A DNA stretch of 64,000 nucleotides from Cristatella mucedo (taxonomy: Eukaryota > Bryozoa > Phylactolaemata > Cristatellidae): NCBI GenBank assembly GCA_009760855.2, contig WPIO01000050.1, positions 2,925,001 to 2,989,000 on the forward strand. Reading direction: 5' to 3'. Under the pieces are notes generated by a model. It did not search any database, was not told where the DNA came from, and saw only the letters and a program-made list of their open reading frames with translations. Made by a program: the position numbers and the translations under genes. Every line of letters starts with the position of its first letter. Within the stretch, counting starts at the first letter, position 1. This document shows, piece after piece, positions 47,991 to 58,399 of the stretch.

Positions 47991-48168
47991 ATTCGTTTAC
48001 TTAGTGTTTAGTGGATACGCGTGTTGCTCGATGCTCTAACCGAGTGATTCGGCAGGCTTTCATTTGAATGTGAACAAACTCTATTGCCTGACACAAGGCC
48101 TGCAGCCTGTGGGGGCTCTAATCTCTCTACGCAGGCGACCCACACGCGACTTGCAGCAGGCGTGCGTA

Positions 48169-48200
48169 GCCGGAGAGGCCTTACGGAAGGCCTCTCCGGC
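48169..48200. repeat. Perfect short hairpin
   Basis: CCGGAGAGGCCTT and AAGGCCTCTCCGG around a four-base loop; an outer G-C pair makes 14. Confidence 0.92.
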
Positions 48201-48881
48201 CTGGAAGTCCGTCAGTCCCTCGCTGGATGCGGTCAGGTCGCGCTGCTTCCGGAACGGGCTGCCCGGCGCCCGGATGGGGCCTGCCTCCGGGCCTATGAGA
48301 GTGGCCGCCGATGGCTGCCGTGAGGTTAGGCGGCGGCACGCCTTTGACGCGCACGTTGAGCGTCCGTTTCCAGAGGGAGCTGCCATTTAATTGGATCTAT
48401 CGTGCTTTCAGAGGAAGTGACGAGCAAGCTCCTCTTGACTGAGTCTCAAGAGGCGCGAGAAAGGCGCGGCGTTTGGCGAGCCATCAGGCTCTCCTAATTG
48501 GGACGCAAGCGCATTTCTCATTTCAAACGCGCCGCCGCACGCTCTCGAGTTCGAGGAGTCGACGCGAGCGCCATCGGCGAGCAGCCCTCCAGATATTCCA
48601 CAGATGTAGCGTGCGACTGAGTTTTCAAAAGAAGGTTTTGGACACGAGCCCGCTCGAGCGGGCTGCCTTCAGCGTCCGCTAGCCTCAGTCTCCTGCAAAC
48701 GGGTGCGTAAGCGTTCGCACGATAGCCTGCTCGCACCAGCGTGGGAGCTGCGTGGAGATGACTGGCGCTCGAGTCAGATTGCGACAGTAAATATGAGCGC
48801 AGGAGTGCTCTTGCATTCTACATCGGGCACGTTTTATACATTCGACGCGTCGTGTCGCTGGCAGTGCCGTGGCGACGGTTC
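48201..48881. other. Opsin A intron 3, unassigned
   Basis: Nothing recognised. Confidence 0.3.
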
Positions 48882-48907
48882 GCCCGGTAGCGCTTACGCT
48901 ACCGGGC
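48882..48907. repeat. Perfect short hairpin
   Basis: GCCCGGTAGCG and CGCTACCGGGC around a four-base loop. Confidence 0.92.
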
Positions 48908-49222
48908 CGCCGAAGAGCTTCAATTCGTGTTCATCGTCACATTTCTTCCTCCTTCAAGTCCGTCCACCTGAACCAGCAAACCTGACCTGCGTTTAATACG
49001 GAATCGCATCGGATGATGGGAAAGGCCCATCGTTCCGTTCCGAAATTCAGCCCATCCATCCGAGGTGCCCACCAAAAAGGATCCCCCGACCGTCCGTCCA
49101 CGTGCCGAGCCTCGATCGCAAGCGGCTCAGATCGGCGATGGACGCAGCGCTTGAACGCGAGCTGCGGGACAAGCAGGAAGCGGAAGAGACGTGGAAGCTG
49201 GAAGCTTCGCGCGAGCAATTAC

Positions 49223-49330
49223 CGATTGAAGAGTGGCATATTATTGTAAACCTGGCGATCGCCGCAACGACGACAGCCATCAGGTCTGTCAAACCAAAGA
49301 CGTAGCTAGAGAAAGCGTAGACCAGGCAGC
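49223..49330 (-). CDS. Opsin A exon 3 (helix 3)
   Basis: 108 bp exon with acceptor 'gggattgcag' (above 49330) and donor 'gtaatt' (below 49223), phase 1 on both sides. It starts GCLVYAFSSYVFGL: C112 is the disulfide Cys (bovine 110) and Tyr115 sits at the bovine-113 site, where vertebrate visual opsins have the Glu counterion. Helix 3 ends AIARFTIICHSSI, so the (D/E)RY motif is A136-R137-F138. It aligns gaplessly with opsin B exon 3 (4293-4400). Confidence 0.9.
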
Positions 49331-49409
49331 CTGCAATCCCAGAAATGGTGCAGACACAGTAGCCCGCTTTGTTCGGCTGAACGGCACGGTGAAATCGGGC
49401 GCTCGCTGA

Positions 49410-49446
49410 GCTGCGACCATCCGGCGGACCGCCGGATGGTCGCAGC
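49410..49446. repeat. Perfect 18-base-arm hairpin
   Basis: GCTGCGACCATCCGGCGG and CCGCCGGATGGTCGCAGC around a single base; in opsin A intron 2, 80 bases from exon 3. Confidence 0.95.
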
Positions 49447-49678
49447 GAATCACTCGCCCAGCATTAAGCATTTAATCCTGGGTGTTGGGTTGAAAGGGGG
49501 GCTATTCAAAATGGGTATAACCATCGGGCGTTACAAATAAGTTCGGCACATTTGCGAAAGGATTTAAGCAAGGCTAAGCTAATTGACGCTGAGGCCGCGC
49601 TAAGTCAATCGAGTGTCGATAATTTCGCGACAGCGTCCAAGCGCTTAAGTTCTGATGGCAGCGGTCAAAGCGCGGTGC

Positions 49679-49679
<1 letters not shown>

Positions 49680-49732
<53 letters not shown>

Positions 49733-49765
49733 CTCTCTCTCTCTCTCCTCTCTCTCCTCCTCTCT

Positions 49766-49818
<53 letters not shown>

Positions 49819-49826
49819 CTCTCTTG
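49680..49826. repeat. (CT)n / CTCTCC microsatellite
   Basis: About 147 bases of CT with CTCC breaks. Confidence 0.97.
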
Positions 49827-51988
49827 GCCCAGGAGTAGCCATCGGGTGGCCTAAGGCTCCGCTCGTTCGGTACTCAAAGCATTATCTCGTGCTGCCATGC
49901 GTTCACGTTTGACTTTGGCATGCTCACTCGATGTGCAATAAACTCCTATTAATACACGAGAAGATTATTGATGACGGTCATGACCTGCTCATATTGACCG
50001 AGACCTGGCAGAAATTGACAAAAGACTTATCCGTAAATGACGCTACGCCAACAGGTTTTCGTTCATTGATAACCCTAGATCAATGAAAACTGCCGCAAGA
50101 GTCGTCATTTTCACCAGGTCGTCCCTCAGTTCTAAACTGTGTGCACCCTCCTCGTAGCAGTCTTCCGAATCTCTTGTTTTTAAGTCCCTCCGGCAACAAG
50201 CTGTCAATGGTGGCAGTAATACATCCCCCAGGTGTCAAGTCCTCCGTTATCTCAGATTTATTTGATCTCGATTCGATTCTGTTTGCAACCAATCGATCTT
50301 TCCTCGTTATGGGTAATTTTAACATTCATTTTAATGGCTTAATTAACACTGTATTTGCCGGGTTTCGTGCACTGACTGTGCATAACTCCACTCACGAGAA
50401 GGGCAACGCACTCAAATCAAATATTCTCCGACGAGTGTAAACTATTACCCCCTATTATTAACCAATTCTGCTCATCTCATCCTATGCCGATATATCCTTC
50501 ATTCTACAGTTTATTCCCTCCTGCGAAGCCAAAATTACCTGCGAATCGCGAAACCTCAAGAGCTTTGACATTGATGCAGTCAAAACGAAAATATCTTCCT
50601 CGCCCCCTGCTGCTCAATTCCCCTTCTGACCTGTCATTATTAGTAGATTACTGCAGCAAGACGGTAGCAGACATGCTTGACGAGTTTGTACCTCCGACTA
50701 AGCGCACTGTGCATCCTTGCCCAGAAGGCTTATGGTTTACGCAGACGTTAAATAAGCGTCAGCTAAGATCTAGCCCGGTCAACTAAGAGCAAGCTGGAGG
50801 AAGCATATATAAGATGAGGACTGAATACTCATCGGCAGGTATACGAAGAGTACCAATCGATCCTAGCTAAGGCCACGCATAGCATCTACAAAAAATTTCC
50901 ACAGTCCTACTTCTACGATTTGTAGATCTGCTGCCGCCATGCATAAATAACTTGATAAGTAAGTCCTTAGCCGTGGCTCATGTACTTGCACCTTTCGAAA
51001 AGGCTGTTATTAGGCTACAGATTGACTAAGAAACACTAGATCAGGAGAACTTGAGCAGCTTCCGCCCAGTCTCCCTTCAACTGAATTCATTAAAAACACT
51101 GGAATGAGTTGCGGCAGACAAGCTGACCTCTTTCTTACATTGAAACCCCAAAACTCGCAATTAAATTATAGTCTGTGTTTAGAGCTGATCGCTCCATAGA
51201 TTCAGAATCGCTTAGGGTGCATAACGACGTTCTCAGGCATGCAGACTTGGTGAAAGTTTCTCTGCTTGTTCTGCTGATCTTTTCTGCAGCATTTGATACA
51301 ATTGATTACAATGTCCTATTTGAGAGTGCCTCTTATCATTCCTGGGCATCATTGGAAATTCGCTGCAGTGATTCAAATCCTTTCTCAGTGAGAGACTCCA
51401 TAGTACTAATGCGAACGGACAGAGGTCTTCGAAAAACCGCTGAAATACGGGGTACCATTGGGCTCTGTGCTCGGTCAGCTTCTTTTTGCGGATTATACTG
51501 TCCCTTTTGCCGGTGTGATCGCAAAACACAATCTAGGCTTTCACTTCTATGCTGACAAAACTCAGTTGAACCTCTACTTTGATCCCTCGCAGCTCTACAC
51601 GCCTTAGCTGCATGTTTTGCTAACACTCACACATGGATGGCAGCAAGCTTTTTCAAATTAAATCACGCCAAAACCAATTCACTAGTTATGGGCAAACCAC
51701 GTGCGACTCAGAAAATGATAAGATTGTTACTCAAAATAGGTTCCGCGCCACCATGTCTCCTGCTGAATCTTTGCGTAATCTACGCGTCGTGTTCCAAATT
51801 GACCTTTAACTAGAGAAAAATGCCAGCTCCAGAGTCGAGGCTCTCTCCTTTCAGTTGCATAATATTGCCAAAATATTATTATGCGTAATATTGCAAAAAT
51901 TTGGAATTACATAGGCAGGGAGACTAGACTTAAATTGTTCAGTAAATTTTTGACATGCAGTCTGTCTCGACTTCTTTAAGGCAGTGTT

Positions 51989-52060
51989 TATAATAATAAT
52001 AATGCATTTTTATAGCGTCCTCAAAGAACTGTATCTCTTTTCAAGGCACTTTAAAAATGC
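51989..52060 (-). mobile_element. LINE-A tail nested in LINE-A
   Basis: AAT run followed by complement of a tail hairpin ('gcgtcctcaaagaactgtat', 'caaggcactttaaaaatgc'). The host LINE sequence continues directly after it ('ttgctggtctaccgg'). Confidence 0.75.
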
Positions 52061-52257
52061 TTGCTGGTCTACCGGCCCGTACAATCAGGCACTTTTAGTT
52101 GGTGCAAAGCTCTGCTGCTAGGTTTGTCTGTCGTGAGTGTCGCAGTTGCCACGTCACACCAATTCTCGCCAACCTGCACTTGCTCCCAGTCAAGCAGTGC
52201 ATCGAATTCAAGGTTCTGTCACTTACTTGTAGGTCCCTTTATTCTCTGGCTCCAGCT

Positions 52258-52755
52258 TAATAATAATAGCAATAATAAATTTTATAAAGCGCTCTCATAG
52301 AACTCAATCTCTTTCTAGATGCTTTACATGTTCTGCAAAGGAAGCACGATCGAATGGTTAGTTGTAGAAAGCTCAATAATCAAGAATAACATAGTTAAGG
52401 ATGACATGTACAGGGTGAGCATGCAAGTTTGGTTAATGGCAGCATGCACCATGTCAGCACGCATAAGCATATAAAGGTCGAATCACGGGGACCCACTAAA
52501 TGCTGTCATAAATATATGCGTTTTTTATTTTCTTTTTAAATGTGGTCAATTCAGGAGAGGTCTTGACGCAAGTCGGGAATGAGTTCCAGGCTTTGTTAGC
52601 CTACGAAATAAAGGCAGTCTCCAAAGGATTTGAGATTTGTACAAGGTACAGGTAGAGAGTTCGATTCGGAAAAGCTGTTGATACAATGCTTAGCCTGGTG
52701 AGGGAGTAGATCTGATTGGTAGGCCAGAGCCAAAGAAGGAAAGGACCTAAAAGCG
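52258..52755 (-). mobile_element. LINE-A 3' copy nested in LINE-A
   Basis: ATT tail, hairpin, 3' untranslated region and C-terminal remnants in complement. The host reads '...tctctggctccagctt' before it and 'aacctatcagaac...' after it, which together restore the normal LINE-A order (SLAPAYLSD). Confidence 0.85.
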
Positions 52756-53172
52756 CCAACCTATCAGAACTACCACCCCCCTCACTTTTCCAAGCATTGT
52801 ACAACCCGCTATACTGACCCAAGTCGTTTAGTTATATTTCGTGCGGCTCCTTAAGCATGGAATTTACTCTTGACTGACGTCACAAAATTCCTTGACTTGA
52901 CATCATTTAAAAAGAAGCTTACAACGCACCTGTTATTACTGCCTTTAATGGGTCCTTGCGATTCGTCCATTGTGTGCTTGTGCATGCTGACTGTCTGCTA
53001 CTACTAACCACATCTATATGATGGCCCTGTGCATGGCCGTCTAGCGATTTCATGCTTGATGACAATGCGATTGTTGCCACTAATTATTTGGTCATGCTTT
53101 ATTGACAACGTTTGTAAAGTGCCGAGAAATAGATTCAGTTCTCTCTGTGCGCTATACAGACGAATTAATGTT

Positions 53173-53295
53173 AGCAGTAGTACGAGTAGCAGCAGCAGCA
53201 GCAGCAGCAGATGCAGAAGCAGCAGTTGCAGAAGTAGCAGCAGCAGAAGCAGTAGCAGCAGCAGCAGAAGCAGAAACAGCATAAGCAGCAGCAGC
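53173..53295. repeat. AGC/AGA triplet-rich array
   Basis: Imperfect CAG/GCA triplets ('agcagcagcagcagcagcag', 'gcagaagcagtagc'). Confidence 0.9.
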
Positions 53296-54261
53296 AGTGG
53301 CACCAGCATAAAAACAACTGATAGCAAAGATAATTCTCATCCTAAAGGCAAAGCCTAAAAAAATCCGAAGGTCCGGCACGCCTCCTTACGGAGATCTTAG
53401 TATGTCGAGACACGTCGCGAGTTCGAGCGATTCAAATCATTAAGCAGCAGACGAAACACTCTACAGCAGCTGAAGCTGCCGGGGGGCCGGCTAGGTCGTC
53501 GGTCAAGGTCGAGCTCTGGCGCTGACCGTTCCTCTCAGTGTTCCTCAGAAGGAGCAGAGAGCGAGGCAAACGGTGCGACGCACCTCAGACGCACCGTTGC
53601 AGCGAAGAGAGCTCGCAGCAGCAGCGCCGTCCGGCCAGACGACGACTACTACAAAATGTGCGCCTTCCGTTTCCTGGCGACGTCTCATATGCGGGATAGG
53701 TCCAGCCCGTGAGGTCTCGTCCCGCCCACCCGCCCACGGAGCCTCCGCTGATTCGCTGGGCGCTGCGTTATCGCGAGGCCTGCCTGGTAATCCTAAGACT
53801 TCCGAGGTGTTCGCACTTTTAGATCCAGACTGTGGATAAATTGCCCTTTAACTTTTCCTCACTCGAAGCGCCAGCGAGGCTCGTTTCTAACAACGTCAAA
53901 CTATGAGCCAGTGACCTGCGCTTTCCGTAAATGGTGAGCCGAAATCTAGCGGCCGCGGCGCGGCGGCGGCTAGCGCTGAGCCGGAAGGCGCGCCGCTGCG
54001 ACCGCTCTCCGAGTCTGGCCGCCAAAAATCGATGGCCGCCGGTAAGAGGGGTCGCTGAGGGCTAATCGCTGTTGCAGCGTGTGGCAGCGGACGAGGCAAG
54101 CAACGTTGCGAGGCTGCGACCAAAGCGGCATGGCGGCACGCTCGCCAGCCACCGCGAGCGGGGATGCGAGGGCGACCAGGAGGCGGTGCGACCGAGCGAG
54201 CGAGCGACAGGCAACGGCGGCGGCACGCGGGTCGGGGCAGTGGTTCGAGCGCGTCAGCCAC
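53296..54261. other. Opsin A intron 2, no recognised feature
   Basis: GC-rich from 53560. Frames here have no recognisable domain. Confidence 0.35.
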
Positions 54262-54444
54262 CTGTGCGGCCGAACAGCCAGCGTCCGGCCAGGTGTGAGG
54301 ACACGGCGAACGGAAACGTCGACGCGACGAGGCTCATGTCCGCTGCGTTGATGTTGGCGATGACGTACTCGCTCGGCTTCAGAGCGTCCCTCTTACAAAC
54401 GATCCTCGCGAGGCTGTAGCCGCTGAGGACGAAACTGAATATCC
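54262..54444 (-). CDS. Opsin A exon 2 (helices 1-2)
   Basis: 183 bp exon between acceptor 'cgctctgacag' (above 54444) and donor 'gtggct' (below 54262), phase 1 on both sides (residues 50-110). It encodes GIFSFVLSGYSLARIV (rest of helix 1), loop KRDALKPSEY, helix 2 NINAADMSLVASTFPFA with the conserved Asp, and the first extracellular loop HLAGRWLFGRTG, typical of opsins (W-x-FG). The helix-1 position that is Asn in opsin B and nearly all class A GPCRs is Ser here. The loop KxLKPSE resembles the K-LRPAE-like loop of neuropsins. Confidence 0.9.
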
Positions 54445-54529
54445 CTGTCAGAGCGGACGGCGGCGGCGTCTTGAGTCCAGTTTTCATCCATCTCGCTCAG
54501 CCAGAATCCGACTGGTGCTCAACAGACAT

Positions 54530-55266
54530 GCAGAGAGGGAAACAGACAGACACACAAACTGGCAGTTAGCGAGAAAGAGAGTGAGAGAGACGTAGACAGA
54601 GACAGAGAGGGAAATGGAGCGAGAGAGAGACGCTGTGAGAGACAGAGACACAGTGGGAGACAGAGAGCGAGAGGCAGAGACACAGAGAGACAGAGACAGA
54701 CAGACAGATAGACAGGGACACGGTGAGAGACAGAGAGGAAGATAGAGACGGACACACAGTGAGAGACGGAGAGAAAGCGAGAGACAGAGATACTGCGAAA
54801 GATTTAAGAGTGAGAGCAAGAGACAGACTGTGAGAGACAAGAGGAAGGGAGACAGAGAGATGCGGAGAAGGGAAGAGAGGGACACGGACTCAGTCGAAGA
54901 CAGAGGGAAGAGACAGAGACACAGGAGACACAGACAAAGAAAGAAAGAGATCGAGACAGAGAGGGAGATAGACACAGGGAGAGACAGGCAGGCAGACTGA
55001 CAGTGAGAGACAGAGAGACGGATATAGAGAGAGAGAGAGAGAGACAGAGACAGAAAGAGAGACAGAGAGAACCAGAGAGGGAGATGGACACTCGGAGATA
55101 CAGACAGACAGACTGACAGTGAGAGACAGAGACAGAGAAAGAAAGAGAGACAAGAGAGAGATGGAGAGAGAGACCGAGAGATAGAACCAGAGAGGGAGAT
55201 AGACGCAGGGAGAGAGAGACACGGAGACACAAAGACAGGGAGAGACAGACAGACGCACAGAGAGAC

Positions 55267-55324
<58 letters not shown>

Positions 55325-55372
55325 ATGGACAGACAGACAGACAGAGACAGAGAGAGGGATAGAGAGCGGGTC
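54530..55372. repeat. GA/GAGACA microsatellite block
   Basis: About 840 bases of GAGAGACAGA-type repeats in opsin A intron 1. Long Leu/Ser/Val frames on the minus strand are artefacts. Confidence 0.97.
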
Positions 55373-55651
55373 GCGTCGAGCCGAATGTGACCTGTCACGT
55401 GATCGTGGCAGCCGCGCAAGTCGCAGCCGCGGCGACTACCGCCAGGCGTTAATTGAGCAACGCGCGAAAACCACCATTTCCGCCGCCGCCGCCCTCCACC
55501 CTACTGTGGCCTGCGGCCAGGAAGTCCGAAAGTCCCGCATCCCGCTAAGAGCAGCCATCGCGCATGCGAAGCGGCGCCGTCATGACGCGCGGTTATAGCA
55601 CCGCCGTCGCCCGCTTCGGCGCCGGCGGCCACGTCTGAGACGCTCGATCAG
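55373..55651. other. Opsin A intron 1, GC-rich, unassigned
   Basis: Nothing recognised. Confidence 0.3.
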
Positions 55652-55732
55652 ATTCAGCAAATGTAAAGCGCCTAGAAAGAGATTGAGTTCTCTGAGGGCG
55701 CTTTATCAAGTGCATTATTATTATTATTATAG
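55652..55732 (+). mobile_element. LINE-A tail-only insertion
   Basis: Only the tail is present: 'attcagcaaatgtaaagcgc', 'ctagaaagagattgagttc', 'tctgagggcgctttatcaag', then (ATT)n. It matches the tail consensus almost perfectly. Either an extreme 5' truncation or a non-coding tail element. In opsin A intron 1. Confidence 0.85.
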
Positions 55733-56210
55733 TGGGCGTGGTCGGGGTTCTGGCAGCACTTGACAGCTCACGTGTGCCAGAGCGAAAGCGCAATGCAGAG
55801 AGATTCAGAGAGGGCGCTTTTTTAACTTGAGCACATCCGCACTATCGCCATTCGAGCTACGCGCGGCGGGTCCGCGACGAGCCGCGACTGTTGCACTGCG
55901 TGGAGCCACCGGTGTCGTCCGAGCCGGAGCTTCGGTCGACAGTTTGCCGCGCGAAACCGCGGCGAAAGAGTCGGGCAACTGGTCGTCGCTGTCAACCGTT
56001 GCTTCGGCCGCCGCCGCCACTTCCGTCGCTTCGAGCGCCGCGCTCACTCGCGGGCGCCTGTCTAGGCTGGCGGGAGTAGCGCTTCCGCGCGCCGGTAGCG
56101 AGCCGTCGCCGACGCCACCGCCGTGCGGCCGCGAGGTGCGCGCTCCCGTCGAGCACCAGCGGCGGCGGCGGCGGTGGCCGGGACGCCCGCAAGGGCGGCG
56201 CTGAGCTCAC

Positions 56211-56358
56211 CTATCGTCGCCATGTACGCGGCGGCAGCCAGGTCTTCAGCCACGCTCAGCTTCGAGTCGAACTCGCCATCGGCGGCGGCGGCGGCTGCGA
56301 ACACGGTCGCCGTCTCTGGCTGCGACCGGAGATGCGGTTCGCGCGGAGCGGCGTCCAT
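56211..56358 (-). CDS. Opsin A exon 1 (N-terminus and start of helix 1)
   Basis: 49 codons plus one base ending at donor 'gtgagc' (phase 1). The start at 56358 is the outermost in-frame ATG and has G at -3 and +4. The N-terminus starts MDAAPREPHL, has an Ala run, no N-glycosylation sequon, and ends with AAAYMATI, the outer half of helix 1, which continues into exon 2 as TI-G-IFSF. Opsin B exon 1 has the same layout, donor and phase but is nine codons longer. An upstream non-coding exon is possible and not visible. Confidence 0.85.
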
Positions 56359-56732
56359 CCCATTGCTAGCTCATTTTCCGCACGGGCGCGCCATTAAGTG
56401 CTTTCCGAAAGTAGCCGACTATCGATTCAAGGGCAGCGCGCGGCAGTTGACCCGCGGCAGTTGACCCGCTGCAAGAGTGCGTGGGTGGTCGCCAACCCTG
56501 TCGCCGAGCTGCCGCAGCGCGCGAGCGCGCACGCACGCGCACACGCTCGCACTCGCCGCGCTCACCCTCCCATCGTGCTGACTCTGCACAATAATTTATA
56601 GATATTAATCGACTGACGAATTGACGCCGGGCCTCGAGGCGGTGCACGCGGCCGCGGCTGCTGAATGACAACGGACGGCTGGCATGTAAGGCGGCGGGCG
56701 CCGCGTGACTGGCTTAGTTCGGATACGCCGGA

Positions 56733-57082
56733 AGCGGCGGCGGCAGCGGCGGCGACAGCGGCGGCGACAGCGGCGGCGACAGCGGCGGCGACAGCGGCGG
56801 CGACAGCGGCGGCGACAGCGGCGGCGACAGCGGCGGCGACAGCGGCGGCGGCGTCAGCGGCGGCGGCAGCGGCGGCGGCAGCGGCGGCGACAGCGGCGGC
56901 GACAGCGGCGGCGACAGCGGCCGCGGCGGCGCCGGCAGCGGCGGCGACAGCGGCGGCGACAGCGGCGGCGACAGCGGCGGTGACAGCGGCGGCGACAGCG
57001 GCGGCGACAGCGGCGGCGACAGCGGCGGCGACAGCGGCGGCGACAGCGGCGGCGACAGCGGCGGCGACAGCGGCGGCGACAC
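56733..57082. repeat. 12-base minisatellite (GCGGCGGCGACA)
   Basis: About 29 units of a 12-base repeat with a few GCGGCG variants. Since 12 is divisible by three, all six frames stay open, giving Ala/Thr, Arg/Gln and Pro/Leu/Ser frames that are not genes. Confidence 0.97.
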
Positions 57083-58006
57083 GTCGCTCGGTCGAAGCGC
57101 TCCGAGCGGCGATCCGAGCGACGATCCGGCGCTCCGGGCGTGCAGGCGATGCGGCCCGTCGTCGGCGAAGACGGCTGAAGGTGCGGCCGACGCTGTAGGC
57201 GCGCCTTCGGCGTCGTACGCGCCTCCAGCGTCGGACGGGCCACCAGCTCGCTCGCTCGCTCGGTCGGCGGGCCGCCGCGGCCTCTTCCAGGATGACTCGT
57301 CCAGACTCCCAAACAGCGAGTGCTGAGGAGCGCATCCTACGAGTGTTGGCGGCGGTGCGCCTCGCGCTCTGACAACGCAGCCACCGCCGCCGTAAGCGAA
57401 TGCGCCGCGGCCCTCCTTCCCTCCCCCGCGGGCTCCGTTCACCTTGACCCGCGAGGAGCGCGAGCTGGCCGGACCAGCGCGCGACTCTCGCGCGTGCTCC
57501 GAATGCGCCGCGCCTAGACTAGGCACCGGAGAGGGCGCAGAAAATAAAGACGACTCGCTGTAGGGTTCTGCGGGGCTGAGACTCGGCGGGCGGGGGTTGA
57601 CGCGCGAGCTGCGGGAATTTACCGGAAATGAGCGCGAGAGCGAGGAGGGCACAGAGATTGACCGGGAGCGGCTAGCTCAACCTCCCTTCCTGTCGCCGGT
57701 CACGCGAGAGTCGGCCATCCGCACCCGCTCCCGTCGACAGGCGCTCCCGCCAGATCGGCGACGCTTTCACCGCCGGAGGCGCCCGCGTCGCGCGCGCAGG
57801 TCACCTGGGGCTGGCCAAAAATTGGCGAGCGGCTGCATTCTCAGCGCTGCTCTCGCGAGCAATGCGCGGCAGCGCGAGACCGCTCGAGAGAGAGAGAGAG
57901 AGAGCCGCTCCGCGCCGCTGCCTTGGACAGTTTCGTTGCGTTGGGGCGGCGCAGCTGCCAACACGGAGCACGGCGGACATGGATCGGGTAGTCGGGGGCA
58001 TCGCCT
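57083..58006. other. GC-rich region upstream of opsin A, unassigned
   Basis: Several long frames (for example 57597-58397 plus), compositionally biased and without domains. Confidence 0.35.
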
Positions 58007-58072
58007 GGGGTGGGGCGGGGCGGGGCGGGGCGGGGCGGGGCGGGGCGGGGCGGGGCGGGGCGGGGCGGGGGG

Positions 58073-58167
<95 letters not shown>
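58007..58167. repeat. (GGGGC)n followed by a 94-base G run
   Basis: GGGGC pentamers at 58012-58070, then an uninterrupted G run at 58074-58167. Strong potential to form G-quadruplexes. The length is likely to be unreliable in any assembly. Confidence 0.95.
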
Positions 58168-58170
<3 letters not shown>

Positions 58171-58399
58171 GAGGTCGGAGCGCGGCCGCGGCTCGTCCTT
58201 TGATCGAACGGCCGCTGCGAGAGAAGCCCTCGGAGGAGGAGCGGCGAGGAGACCAGGAAGCGACGAACGCGTCGTGCGGCCACGCGTCCAGCGGGCACGC
58301 GTCGCCACGCGGCAGGAGAGAGTCGCGGCTGCAACTATTCGGGACATATCGGACATTTTGGGAATTGCGCCGCCGGACAGCTGGCTTATTTGACTGATG

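Larger units (their letters stand above)
49915..53172 (+). mobile_element. LINE-A copy, longest in the window, with two nested insertions
   Basis: Starts in the endonuclease region (HDLLILTETW coding near 50000, then a GNFNIHFN word at ~50310), passes the linker (50450-50790), RT (51175-51320: SLLVLLIFSAAFDTIDYNVL; 'ttctatgctgacaaaactc' at the YADD site, here with Lys in place of the second Asp), and the C-terminus. It is interrupted by a minus-strand tail (51989-52060) and by a 500-base minus-strand LINE-A copy (52258-52755), then resumes to the tail at ~53110-53170. Many stops and frameshifts. Confidence 0.8.

Noticed and set aside
56562-57335. 257-codon Ala-rich frame and overlapping frames on both strands
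   Set aside because: Produced by the 12-base minisatellite, whose period keeps all frames open.
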